In this document: one piece after another, positions 25,631 through 34,143 of the stretch | How positions within the stretch are numbered: position 1 is the first letter of the stretch | How the letters are laid out: each line of letters starts with the position of its first letter | Assembly: GCF_000733775.1 (NCBI RefSeq) | Contig: NZ_JPOE01000005.1 | Location: 1,240,001 to 1,304,000, forward strand | Origin: Thiomonas sp. FB-Cd | GTDB taxonomy: Bacteria; Pseudomonadota; Gammaproteobacteria; Burkholderiales; Burkholderiaceae_C | Length of the DNA stretch: 64,000 nt | Direction: 5' to 3' | Position numbers and translations under genes: made by a program | The notes under the pieces: generated by a model | The model's database searches: none | The model's input: the letters and a program-made list of their open reading frames with translations, nothing else | What the model was told of the DNA's origin: nothing

Positions 25631-27031
25631 ATGGTCGCCGATCCACAACTTCTGCACCGCGCCACACGCGACATCCAGCCGGAGCAGTCGACTGGTGCTC
25701 GAGACGGAGTGGACATCTTTCGCGCGGAACACGTCCGCAAAGCCTTCAAGGCCCCGGACGGCTCCGATTTGCTCATCCTCGACGACATGAGCATGCACCT
25801 GCGGGAAGGCGAGATTCTTGTCCTGCTGGGGCGCTCGGGTTCGGGAAAGTCGACACTCCTGCGCATGCTCGCGGGCCTCGTGCCGCCGACCGAGGGCACG
25901 TTGCTTCACCGCGGGCGGCCGATTACGGGGCCGCTGCCGGGGCTGGCGATGGTCTTTCAGAGTTTCGCGTTGTTCCCCTGGCTGACCGTGCTTCAGAATG
26001 TTGAACTGGGCCTTGAGGCCCTGAAGGTGCCGCCCGCGGAGCGCAAGCAGCGTGCCCTTGCCGCAATCGATCTGATCGGGCTCGATGGATTCGAGTCGGC
26101 CTACCCACGTGAACTCTCGGGGGGCATGCGCCAACGTGTGGGATTCGCCCGAGCGCTGGTGATCAATCCGGACGTGCTCCTGATGGACGAGCCGTTCTCG
26201 GCCTTGGATGTGCTCACCTCCGAGACGCTGCGTACCGACCTGTTGGACTTGTGGGCAGAGCGCAAAATTCCCACACGCGGCATTCTTCTGGTTTCGCACA
26301 ACATCGAGGAGGCCGCGCTGATGGCTGACCGCATCCTGGTGCTGGGATCTAACCCCGGCCGTGTGCGTGCCGAGATTCCCGTCTCGTTGCCGCAGCCTCG
26401 CGAGCGCGAGTCCCAGGAGTTTCGGGACCTGGTCGAGCACATCTACGGCATCATGACCGCGCGCCCGGCCGCCAGCGTCAACCTTGCCCAGCGCGGCGCC
26501 ATCAGCATCGGCCACCGGTTGCCTCACGTGTCGGTGACCCAGCTCGCCGGCCTGCTGGAGGAGCTGGCCTCGCTCGAGCAGAACACCGCCAACACCCAAA
26601 TCAGCCTTCCCGAGTTGGCTGAAGACATGCACTTCTCGGTCGATGACCTTTTCCCCCTGATCGAGTCGGTGGAACTTTTGGGCTTCGCCCAGGTCCTGGA
26701 GGGTGATATCGAACTCACCACGGCTGGACGCGCGTTTGTCGAGGCCGACGTGCAGGAGCGCAAGCTGCTGTTTGCACGCCACCTCATCGACCGCGTACCC
26801 TTGGCTGCGCGCATTCGTGCCGTGCTCGACGAGCGCCATAATCACCGCGCTCCCGGAACGCGCTTTCGGACAGAATTGGAGGACCACTTCAGCGAGGAGG
26901 AGGCCGAGCGCGTCTTGGATACTGCGATTGACTGGGGCCGGTACGCTGAGAGTTACGCCTACGACGACAACGCCGACGTTTTTAGCCTGGACAATCCTGG
27001 CGAGGACGAGGCCGAAGCCGCGGCGGCCTGA
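25631..27031 (+). CDS. ABC transporter ATP-binding protein with C-terminal AAA-associated domain
   Basis: A 466-residue ATPase. The nucleotide-binding domain (about 30-285) has Walker A GRSGSGKST (68-76), Q-loop MVFQSFALFPW, signature LSGGMRQRVGFARAL and Walker B VLLMDEPFSALD. The extra C-terminal region (about 300-455) corresponds to the AAA-associated C domain found on some nitrate/sulfonate-type ATPases; it starts near ISIGHRLPHVSVTQLAGLLEEL. It ends in acidic low complexity (DNPGEDEAEAAAA). It pairs with the upstream tandem permease and is 17 bases ahead of the glycosyltransferase gene. Confidence 0.92.
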   Translation: MVADPQLLHRATRDIQPEQSTGARDGVDIFRAEHVRKAFKAPDGSDLLILDDMSMHLREGEILVLLGRSGSGKSTLLRMLAGLVPPTEGTLLHRGRPITGPLPGLAMVFQSFALFPWLTVLQNVELGLEALKVPPAERKQRALAAIDLIGLDGFESAYPRELSGGMRQRVGFARALVINPDVLLMDEPFSALDVLTSETLRTDLLDLWAERKIPTRGILLVSHNIEEAALMADRILVLGSNPGRVRAEIPVSLPQPRERESQEFRDLVEHIYGIMTARPAASVNLAQRGAISIGHRLPHVSVTQLAGLLEELASLEQNTANTQISLPELAEDMHFSVDDLFPLIESVELLGFAQVLEGDIELTTAGRAFVEADVQERKLLFARHLIDRVPLAARIRAVLDERHNHRAPGTRFRTELEDHFSEEEAERVLDTAIDWGRYAESYAYDDNADVFSLDNPGEDEAEAAAA

Positions 27032-27048
27032 ACATCAGCCCAGTCGCG

Positions 27049-28260
27049 ATGCAGAGGTCCGGCGTGCCCACCGTCGATCTGGTCTATTTCAACGCCGGCG
27101 GCGGTCATCGTGCCTCCGCGCTGGCACTGCAACAGGCAATCGCTGAGCGCGGGTTGGGGTGGACTGTACGCCTGGTGAACCTCACCGAGGTGCTTGACCC
27201 GCAAGGCAGCCTTCGGAAATTTGGCTTGTCCCCGGAAGACTATTACAACGCACGGCTGGCGCGGGGCTTGACCTTGGGGCTGCACACGGAATTGCGCCTG
27301 CTGCAGGCGTTGATCCGCCTGTTGCATCCCACCTTGCTCAAGGTGCTGGGGCAGCATTGGTTGCGCACACGCCCGGACCTGGTGGTGTCGCTCATTCCCA
27401 ACTTCAACCGCGCTCTCTTCGAAAGCCTCGCGTGCAGCCTGCCAGGGGTGCCCTATGTCACCGTGCTCACGGATTTGGCTGACCATCCTCCGCATTTCTG
27501 GATCGAGTCCGGCCAGGATCAGCACCTCATTTGTGGCACGCCCAAAGCGGTTGCGCAGGCGCGCCAGGCCGGTTTTGGTGAGCACCGCATTCACGCCACG
27601 TCGGGCATGATCATTCGCCCTGATTTCTACCGTCGCGCACCAGCGCCCGATCCGGCCGCCCTTGGGCTGGATCCCGAGCAGCCAACCGGTGTGGTGATGT
27701 TTGGCGGCCACGGCTCACGCAGCATGGTGGGGATCGCACAGCGCTTGCCCGATGTGCAGATGGTTCTGATGTGCGGGCACAATGCCGCTCTTGCCGCCAA
27801 GCTGCGTGCGCTTCCTGCGGCAGCCCCGCGTGTGATCCTGGGTTTCACGACCGAAGTTGCGGACTTCATGCGGCTTGGCGACTTTTTCATTGGCAAACCT
27901 GGACCAGGCTCGCTGAGTGAGGCGCTGCACTTGGGTCTGCCTGCGATCGTGACACGCAATGTCTGGACCATGCCCCAGGAGCGTTACAACACGCAGTGGC
28001 TCGCCGAGGAAGGCCTGGGCCTGGTGCTTCCCTCGTTTCGCGGCATTCGTTCCGCCGTGGATCACATCACCCAGCAGCTCGGGCAGTATCAGCAGCGGGT
28101 TAGGGCGCGGCGTAACCGCGCCGTCTACGAGATCCCGGCGATCCTGGCTCAAATCCTGAAGACCGCTCCGCGCGAGCGCAAAGCGAACTTGCATCCCAGT
28201 GATGACTGCACGCTGACCCCATGCGCGACAAGCTCCGTCCTCGAGGGCGGTGAAGCATAG
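27049..28260 (+). CDS. MGDG-synthase/MurG-like glycosyltransferase (GT28 fold)
   Basis: A 403-residue cytoplasmic glycosyltransferase-B protein. The N-terminal donor/acceptor loop VDLVYFNAGGGHRASALALQ (GGGH at 17-20) is the mark of monogalactosyldiacylglycerol synthase-like enzymes. The C-terminal half has VVMFGGHGS and the nucleotide-sugar motif FIGKPGPGSLSEALHLGLP. A glycolipid product is the family expectation, but the acceptor is unknown. It lies 17 bases behind the ABC ATPase in an apparent three-gene operon. The last ~30 residues are polar and not conserved-looking. Confidence 0.82.
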   Translation: MQRSGVPTVDLVYFNAGGGHRASALALQQAIAERGLGWTVRLVNLTEVLDPQGSLRKFGLSPEDYYNARLARGLTLGLHTELRLLQALIRLLHPTLLKVLGQHWLRTRPDLVVSLIPNFNRALFESLACSLPGVPYVTVLTDLADHPPHFWIESGQDQHLICGTPKAVAQARQAGFGEHRIHATSGMIIRPDFYRRAPAPDPAALGLDPEQPTGVVMFGGHGSRSMVGIAQRLPDVQMVLMCGHNAALAAKLRALPAAAPRVILGFTTEVADFMRLGDFFIGKPGPGSLSEALHLGLPAIVTRNVWTMPQERYNTQWLAEEGLGLVLPSFRGIRSAVDHITQQLGQYQQRVRARRNRAVYEIPAILAQILKTAPRERKANLHPSDDCTLTPCATSSVLEGGEA

Positions 28261-28464
28261 CGCGAACCCCGCGGGCATCCATTTGGGGCTTGCGCCGGAT
28301 TTGATTGATGCCGTGCATTGACCCTGTGCGCAAGGGCGGGACACGCCCGGCTCAGCCGTGAAGTGTGCCGAGCCGCCGTGCTGTCGGCCGCAGGAGTGGC
28401 CGTCCTGGCCGCGCAAGGGGTAGCACCCCGCAGGCCAAGGGGCGATGGCAACTCGGCGTGAGAT

Positions 28465-28764
28465 TTAGCCCCCACCTTTTTGAAAATACGCACCGAAGCG
28501 GTTCCACCATTGCGCTCGCCCCTCAGGGGTGGATGCGGTGAGCTCGATGCTGACCGTCCAGCGTTCCAGCACGATTCGTCCCAAGCGTGTGGGCGTGGCG
28601 GGTCGCAATGTGATGGACCAGGCACAGCAGTCGCTTTGGCCGACGTAGGTGTCCGCGCGCGGAGCTTGCAAGGGGCCAAAAGCCATGGTGAGCTGTCGCG
28701 CGAAATCGGCGCGCGTGATGGCCATGTCGAGCTCTGTTGAGGCCGGAGCGTCAGCGCTGAACAT
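28465..28764 (-). CDS. Unknown 99-residue protein, last gene of the aor operon
   Basis: A small soluble protein (MFSADAPASTELDMAITRAD ... GAYFQKGGG). Two adjacent cysteines (SDCCAW) lie near the middle. I do not recognise the family. It starts seven bases after the MoaD-like gene stops, so it is very likely translated with the aor genes, and a role in cofactor or enzyme assembly is only inference. ATG 28764 was chosen because upstream codons of the longer frame overlap the MoaD-like gene. Confidence 0.62.
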   Translation of the reverse strand: MFSADAPASTELDMAITRADFARQLTMAFGPLQAPRADTYVGQSDCCAWSITLRPATPTRLGRIVLERWTVSIELTASTPEGRAQWWNRFGAYFQKGGG

Positions 28765-28771
28765 GCGCAAC

Positions 28772-29092
28772 TCAGCCGCCGGCAACGGGCGGCCAGATGG
28801 CCAGGGTCTCGCCGTCGCGTAGCTCGCGCGTGTCACGCTTGTCCGGATAGATGTAAACCCCGTCGACCAACACCAGATGCACGAGTTGCCAAGGCAAGTG
28901 GAAGCGTTCGACGACGTCCTGGATCGTCGTGCCCGCGAGCAGCTCCAGATCGATCTGATGGCCTTGGCGTGGCTGCGGCAGATAGTCCGTGAGCGTGGCC
29001 ATCAACTTGAGCGTGATGCGCAAGCTCGGGCCGGCAGTCGCATCAGCAAGGCCGGACCCGGATCCCGAAGGGGGTGCTTGAACCGCAGTCAT
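28772..29092 (-). CDS. MoaD/ThiS-family sulfur carrier protein of the aor operon
   Basis: A 106-residue ubiquitin-like protein. The beta-grasp core runs from LRITLKLMATLTDYLP to the end. The C-terminus is ...IWPPVAGG, with the essential terminal Gly-Gly that is adenylated and thiocarboxylated. The first ~28 residues are Gly/Ser/Ala/Pro-rich and extra. Its start overlaps the stop of the FAD subunit gene by ATGA, so translation is coupled. Because it sits inside the operon, it probably serves the pterin cofactor of this AOR (inference). Confidence 0.87.
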   Translation of the reverse strand: MTAVQAPPSGSGSGLADATAGPSLRITLKLMATLTDYLPQPRQGHQIDLELLAGTTIQDVVERFHLPWQLVHLVLVDGVYIYPDKRDTRELRDGETLAIWPPVAGG

Positions 29093-30372
29093 GCTGCCAG
29101 CAGGCTGCGCCGGCTCTGGGCCTGAGCCGTCGCAAGATAGGCTTCCATGAGCGCTGTGGGGTCGGCCAGCAGCTTGTCCTTCCACGCGCCGAGCTTGACG
29201 CGCCCTTCCACCAAGCCGCGCAGCACGCCAATGTGCTCCGTGGTGCCAATGCTGTTGCTGCCCACCATCACGTCGCCGTCAAACTGCAGGCTGAGGTGCT
29301 TGAAGCCGGCGCGGTCGGTCAGCTCGATACCCTGGCCACCCGGCACCCCTTGCCACTGGCCGAAGCTGCAGGAGATAAGCCCCAGCGTGTCCAGGACGTT
29401 GATTTGCGTGACGCCGCGCAGCTGGGCGTGTTTGCCAACCATGTTCAACGCCGCGACATAGGCCTGATCCACCGCGTTGGGCTGAATGGCGCTGACAATG
29501 GGCTTGCCATATACCGCATCGAACGCCTCGGCGCAGTCGCCCGCCGCATAGACGCCGGGCACGCTGGTTTGCATCGTCTCATCGGTGAGGACCCCTTGAA
29601 GGCATCGCACTGCTGAGCTCTCAAGAAAAGCGATATTGGGCTTGACGCCAGCTGCGCTGATGACAAGATCGGCGGGCAGGCGTTGCCCGCTGGACAGTCG
29701 CACAGCCAGGGGCGCCTGCATATCCGGGGGGTTGGATTCGATGGATTCGATGCGGGCGCCGGTATGCACCTGCACGCCCTTGGCCTGTACCCAGTCCCGG
29801 ATCATGCCCCCCGCGGTCTCGCCCATCATGCGCGGCACCATGCGGTCGCCCATTTCAACCACGGTGAGCGCAACGCGCCTGCGCACGAGGCTCTCCATGA
29901 TGATGCACCCAATGAACCCGGCTCCGAGCTGGATCACGCGGGCGCCAGGGACAGCGAACTTCTCGATGGCGCGCGCATCCTCAAGGGTCCAGCACGTGTG
30001 CACGCGCTGCGCGTGAATTCCGGGGATCGGGGGCAGCACGGGGCTTGAGCCCGTGGCAATCAGCAAGGTGTCAAATGACAGCGCGTCGCCGGACTCGAAC
30101 GACAGGCTCTTGTGCGCGGTATCCAGCGCCTTAACGCGGTCGCGCCTGAGCGCAATGTCCAGGGTTTTCCAGTGCTGTGGATCCTTGCGCAACCACGTGC
30201 CGCGCTCGGTGATGTCGCCGTGCAGAAGGTAGGGGATCGCCATGCGTGAATAGGGCGGTGTGTCCTCGTCACCGATAAGCACGATGGCGTCGCCGGCCGG
30301 CGCATTTTTGCGCAGGGTCTCAGCGGCAACGACCCCCGCCGGGCCGTTGCCGATAATCACGTGGCGACGCAT
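29089..30372 (-). CDS. FAD/NAD(P)-dependent oxidoreductase subunit of the aldehyde oxidoreductase complex (AorC-like)
   Basis: A 427-residue two-dinucleotide-fold flavoprotein. The FAD motif is HVIIGNGPAGVVAAETL (residues 4-20), the NAD(P) motif VIQLGAGFIGCIIMESL, and the second FAD motif GVYAAGDCAEAFD. It would exchange electrons between NAD(P) and the iron-sulfur/tungsten subunits. Only one base separates the AOR stop from its ATG (TGAcATG). The gene set matches the AorABC complex known from Aromatoleum aromaticum; the equivalence is by gene order and family. Confidence 0.88.
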   Translation of the reverse strand: MRRHVIIGNGPAGVVAAETLRKNAPAGDAIVLIGDEDTPPYSRMAIPYLLHGDITERGTWLRKDPQHWKTLDIALRRDRVKALDTAHKSLSFESGDALSFDTLLIATGSSPVLPPIPGIHAQRVHTCWTLEDARAIEKFAVPGARVIQLGAGFIGCIIMESLVRRRVALTVVEMGDRMVPRMMGETAGGMIRDWVQAKGVQVHTGARIESIESNPPDMQAPLAVRLSSGQRLPADLVISAAGVKPNIAFLESSAVRCLQGVLTDETMQTSVPGVYAAGDCAEAFDAVYGKPIVSAIQPNAVDQAYVAALNMVGKHAQLRGVTQINVLDTLGLISCSFGQWQGVPGGQGIELTDRAGFKHLSLQFDGDVMVGSNSIGTTEHIGVLRGLVEGRVKLGAWKDKLLADPTALMEAYLATAQAQSRRSLLAA

Positions 30373-30373
30373 G

Positions 30374-32221
30374 TCACAGCCCCAATCGTGCGCGCGTTTC
30401 AGGCTTGAGCGTGCCCTCGGGTGTCCAGCCACGAATTTCGTAGTACTTGGGCAGCATCTCGGGCAGCTTGTTCACAAGGCCCTTTGCAGGACCCGTCTTC
30501 GCCGGCTCGTTGAGCAGGCGCGGCGGCAGGGTGTCATCTTTCGCCGTGAACCCCGCGCGGTTGTTGTAATCGCGCTCCATGTTCCAGATGCGCTCCCCGA
30601 TGGTGGCCAAGTTCTCCATGCTGAACCCGTCGTCGCAAGCGGCAGCCAGTTGCGGCTGCAGATCGGCAAGAGTCCATGCAAAGGTGGTAAACACGCACAC
30701 GCCTGCCGAGTCGAATACGGCGGTCGCGTCCTGGAATGCCTTGACAAGCTCGGGCTTTCCCTCCGTAACGAGTGGATCGGTTTTCACCGGGATGCCGAGC
30801 ACCTCGGAGGCCACCGTGTAGCCGCGCAGGTGGCACGCTCCGCGGTTGGACGTGGCGTAGGCCAAACCCATGCCTTGAATGCCACGGCTGTCGTAGGCCG
30901 GAAACTCTTGGCCCTTGACACTCATGGATAGTTCAGGATGGCCGTACTTGGCGGTCAGGCGCTTGCTTCCCAGACCGATTTCCTTACCGAAACCCTCGCC
31001 GCGCGCCGTGATTTCCGCAAAATACGTCAGCGCCTTGGCTGAGCCGAAGGGAGCTTCCACGCCAAGTTGTTCCTTGGTGAGGAGACCCATGTCGTAGAGC
31101 TCCATGACCGCGCCCACGGTGGCGCCAAAGGTGATCGGATCCATGCCATCTTCGTTGCAGATGAAATTGGCGTAGGTCAATGCCTCGAGGTCATTCACGC
31201 CGTTGGCCGAGCCCAGAGCCCACGCCGCCTCGTATTCCAGGCCTCCCGAGGCACCCCAGTACTGGGGTTTGTTCTCCACGCTGAAGTGATGCTCGTCAAT
31301 CTTGCTGATCCGCCCACAGGCGATCGTGCAACCGAAGCAGGCTTGATTGGTGACGAGGTTCGGTTTGCCGTCGGTCTTGCGCGGCTCGTGCATGGCCTCG
31401 CCGGAGATGTCCTTGGCGCCTTCGAACTGCACGTCCCGGTGATTGCGCGTTGGCATGGCGCCAATCTCATTGATCACGTTCATCAACACCTGAGTGCCGT
31501 ACTTGGGCAGGCCCTGGCCGGTGACGGCGTTGTCGTGGAGGACCTTCTTGGCTGCGTTGACGGCGCTGAAGAAGGCCTTGGGATCACGCACATTGCCCAC
31601 GCCCTTGGTGCCGCGCACGGCAATGGCCTTCAGCTTCTTGCTCCCCATGACGGTGCCCACGCCTGAGCGCCCGGCAGCGCGGTGCAGGTCGTTGACCACG
31701 GCTGCGTACATCACGCCGTTTTCTCCGGTGCGGCCGATGGAATTGACGCGGATAAGCGGATCCTGATGGTGGTTCTTGATCCACGGTTCGGTTTCCCAGA
31801 CCGTCTTGCCCCAGATAGGGGAGGCATCACGCAACTCGGCCTTTTCGTTTTCGATGTAAAGATACACAGGCTTGGGGGCTTCACCCTCGACGATGATCAT
31901 GTCCCAGCCCGCCATCTTCAGCTCCGCGCCGAAGTAACCGCCGGAGTTGGAGCAAGCGATCGCTCCAGTGAGCGCCCCTTTCGTGATGACCGAATACCGT
32001 CCGCCAGTGGAGACCATCGTGCCCGTGAGGGGCCCCGTGGCATAGATGATCTTGTTGTCGGCTGACAAAGGGTCCACCTTCGGGTCGACCTCCTCGACGA
32101 AATACTTGGTGGCCAAGCCGCGCTGTCCAATGTACTCGCGCGCCCATTGCATGTTCAGCGGCTCGCTCTTGATAGTGCCTTGAGTAAGGTTCACCCGCAA
32201 AATCTTTCCAGCCCAGGTCAT
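30374..32221 (-). CDS. Tungsten-containing aldehyde:ferredoxin-type oxidoreductase, catalytic subunit (AorB-like)
   Basis: A 615-residue AOR-family enzyme that oxidises aldehydes to carboxylic acids at a bis-pterin tungsten (or, less likely, molybdenum) site. It begins MTWAGKILRVNLTQG, the standard AOR opening. Pterin-binding segments include GRYSVITKGALTGAIACSNS and GRSGVGTVMGSKKLKAIAVR. The [4Fe-4S] cysteines are C295, C298 and C302 in ACFGCTIACG, with a later Cys in DSAGVCVFTTF. Length is normal. It lies between the ferredoxin and FAD genes. Confidence 0.94.
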   Translation of the reverse strand: MTWAGKILRVNLTQGTIKSEPLNMQWAREYIGQRGLATKYFVEEVDPKVDPLSADNKIIYATGPLTGTMVSTGGRYSVITKGALTGAIACSNSGGYFGAELKMAGWDMIIVEGEAPKPVYLYIENEKAELRDASPIWGKTVWETEPWIKNHHQDPLIRVNSIGRTGENGVMYAAVVNDLHRAAGRSGVGTVMGSKKLKAIAVRGTKGVGNVRDPKAFFSAVNAAKKVLHDNAVTGQGLPKYGTQVLMNVINEIGAMPTRNHRDVQFEGAKDISGEAMHEPRKTDGKPNLVTNQACFGCTIACGRISKIDEHHFSVENKPQYWGASGGLEYEAAWALGSANGVNDLEALTYANFICNEDGMDPITFGATVGAVMELYDMGLLTKEQLGVEAPFGSAKALTYFAEITARGEGFGKEIGLGSKRLTAKYGHPELSMSVKGQEFPAYDSRGIQGMGLAYATSNRGACHLRGYTVASEVLGIPVKTDPLVTEGKPELVKAFQDATAVFDSAGVCVFTTFAWTLADLQPQLAAACDDGFSMENLATIGERIWNMERDYNNRAGFTAKDDTLPPRLLNEPAKTGPAKGLVNKLPEMLPKYYEIRGWTPEGTLKPETRARLGL

Positions 32222-32268
32222 GGTTCTGTCTCCTTGCTTTGATCGATGGGGATCCCGAAGCTTTGGCT

Positions 32269-32745
32269 TCAGGCCGCAGCGTTCTGGTTGCCGAGCTTGT
32301 CAGCCCACTGCTGCATGCGCGACAGCCCGGTCCAGCTCGCGTCCACATAGGTAATGGCGCCGGTTGGGCAGGCCTCGGCGCAGGCGGGTTCTCCTCCGCA
32401 AAGATCGCACTTTTGAACCTTGCCCGTATCAGCGACGTAATTGACTGTGCCGAAGGGGCAGGCGATCGTGCAGACCTTGCACCCCACACAGGTGTCCTCG
32501 AGCACTATTTTGGCGCCGGTCGCGGCATCGACTTTGATGGCCTCCACGGGGCAGGCGTGCAGACACCAGGCCTCGTCGCACTGCGTGCACGTGTAGGGAA
32601 CCTTGCGTCCGGTTTCGTGAAAATCGAACACCTTGATGCGGCTCTTTGCGGTGTTGAATACCTCATAATTTTCATATGAGCACGCCATCTCGCATTGAAG
32701 GCAACCGGTGCATTTATCCGGATCAATGTGAAGCGACTTTTGCAT
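32269..32745 (-). CDS. Four-cluster ferredoxin-like electron-transfer subunit (AorA-like)
   Basis: A 158-residue iron-sulfur protein of the HycB/DmsB type. Cysteines group into four [4Fe-4S] sites: the first CTGCLQCEMAC (C12-C22), then CTQCDEAWCLHACP, CVGCKVCTIACP and CDLCGGEPACAEACP. It would wire the tungsten subunit to the flavoprotein. It is the first gene of the aor operon, 47 bases ahead of the catalytic gene. Confidence 0.93.
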   Translation of the reverse strand: MQKSLHIDPDKCTGCLQCEMACSYENYEVFNTAKSRIKVFDFHETGRKVPYTCTQCDEAWCLHACPVEAIKVDAATGAKIVLEDTCVGCKVCTIACPFGTVNYVADTGKVQKCDLCGGEPACAEACPTGAITYVDASWTGLSRMQQWADKLGNQNAAA

Positions 32746-33372
32746 CTTGCGTCTCCTTGTCTAGCGCGTCCGTTTGGACCAGGTGCCGGTCGTTTCTGAG
32801 GCCGGGCACTCCCCTCTCAAAAAAGCACTCGCTGCCCACTATAGGCCGCTGCGCTCGGTCGGGACAGCGTTCTTGAACGAGTGTCCCAGTACCGCACTCG
32901 GGTATGGCGGCAAGCGTCATCCACCTGGCGTTTATCGGTTTGCTGACACCTTGCTGACGGCCTCTCGACGCGGAGCGTCGTGCCCCTGTCTTGCCGGTCA
33001 ATGCGGCAGCACTTGGCGCACCATCGCAGCGAAGGGTTGCGCGACCAACCGCTGCATGCGCGCACCGACAGGTCCTGGGCCTTGAGTGCATGGATCGGCA
33101 TCCATTGTTCCTTCCGAAGGATCGTCGGCCCCCGCGCAAAAAGGGGCCAACGCTACGAACAAGGGGTTCAGTAGTCTTGACTTTGCGCGCAACACCTGTG
33201 TGCGCGTCGGCTCCAGCTCAGCCTTACGGAGCTGTGATGCCATAGGAGCCTGTTTAAGTGCGGCCTGACCGGCCCCGCCCAGAACCTGATCATGGCGCCG
33301 GATGGGCCGGTACACTCAGTCGGGTGCATCCCTCGCAGGACTTGTCAACATGTCAACATCAGGAGAATGACC
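32746..33372. other. 627-base gap upstream of the aor operon
   Basis: Divergent region between the aor operon (minus) and the OmpA-like gene (plus). Several short open frames overlap in all directions and none looks like a protein. A small hairpin CGACGC / GCGTCG (32966-32980) is present. I found no sigma-54 box and no clear regulator site, although the region must hold both promoters. Confidence 0.45.
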
Positions 33373-34035
33373 ATGCTGAAGAAGAGCATTTCCCTTACCG
33401 TCGCAGCCACGCTCGCACTCGGTGGCTGCGCGGACATGACCCAATCCCAGAAGAGCACGGCGTCCGGGGCCGGCATTGGGGCGGCTGCCGGTGCTGTGCT
33501 CGGAGCGCTCACGGCTGGCGGCAATAAGGGCTCCAGCGCATTGCAGGGCGCCGCACTGGGTGCCGCGGTTGGCGCCGCAGGCGGCTACCTCTGGAACCAA
33601 CATCTGGAGAAGCAAAAGCAGCAGATGCAGCAGGCCACTGCCGGAACGGGGGCGCAGGTGACGCAAACGGCCGACAACCGGCTGAAGATCAACGTGCCCG
33701 CCGCTGCCGGATTCGCCACGGGAAGCGCCCAGCTCAACGCGAACCTCTACCCAGCGCTGGATGAACTGGCCAATGGCCTCATGCAAAACCCCACCGAGTC
33801 GGTGCAGATCCTCGGCTTTACGGACAACACGGGCAGTGACGCGATCAACTACCCATTGTCGGAAAATCGCGCGCTCAGCGTGAAGAACTACCTGGTGTCG
33901 CGCGGCGTGCAGCCGCAGCGCATCGCCACGCAGGGCATGGGGCCGCAGAATCCTGTCGCGAGCAACCAGACCGAGGAGGGTCGCGCGCTCAACCGTCGCG
34001 TGGAAATCTACGTGGCCTACCCGCCGCAGAAGTGA
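33373..34035 (+). CDS. OmpA-family outer-membrane lipoprotein with glycine zipper
   Basis: A 220-residue lipoprotein. The signal peptide ends at the lipobox LALGGC (Cys19). Residues about 35-80 are a Gly/Ala-rich zipper (GAGIGAAAGAVLGALTAGG ... GAALGAAVGAAGGYLW). The C-terminal OmpA/peptidoglycan-binding domain shows LYPALDELANGLMQNP, ILGFTDNTGSDAINYPLSENR and NRRVEIYV. Length and layout fit the YiaD/Pal-like group. ATG 33373 is seven bases from AGGAGA, while ATG 33367 touches it. Confidence 0.92.
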   Translation: MLKKSISLTVAATLALGGCADMTQSQKSTASGAGIGAAAGAVLGALTAGGNKGSSALQGAALGAAVGAAGGYLWNQHLEKQKQQMQQATAGTGAQVTQTADNRLKINVPAAAGFATGSAQLNANLYPALDELANGLMQNPTESVQILGFTDNTGSDAINYPLSENRALSVKNYLVSRGVQPQRIATQGMGPQNPVASNQTEEGRALNRRVEIYVAYPPQK

Positions 34036-34143
34036 ATGTAAAGGCCTCGCGGTGCGGCGGCCATGCCGCGCGCCGCGCCGCAAGCCGCGTCGCATACCGG
34101 ACTCACGCGGTTGCCCGTCGCGAATCCGGCTGCGGGAGGCACC

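Noticed and set aside
24282..25667. 461-codon minus-strand frame
   Set aside because: Antisense of the ABC permease; His/Arg/Gln-rich composition typical of shadow frames in GC-rich DNA.
32723..33315. Several open frames upstream of the aor operon, considered as a missing regulator
   Set aside because: No helix-turn-helix or other domain is visible, and the frames conflict with each other.
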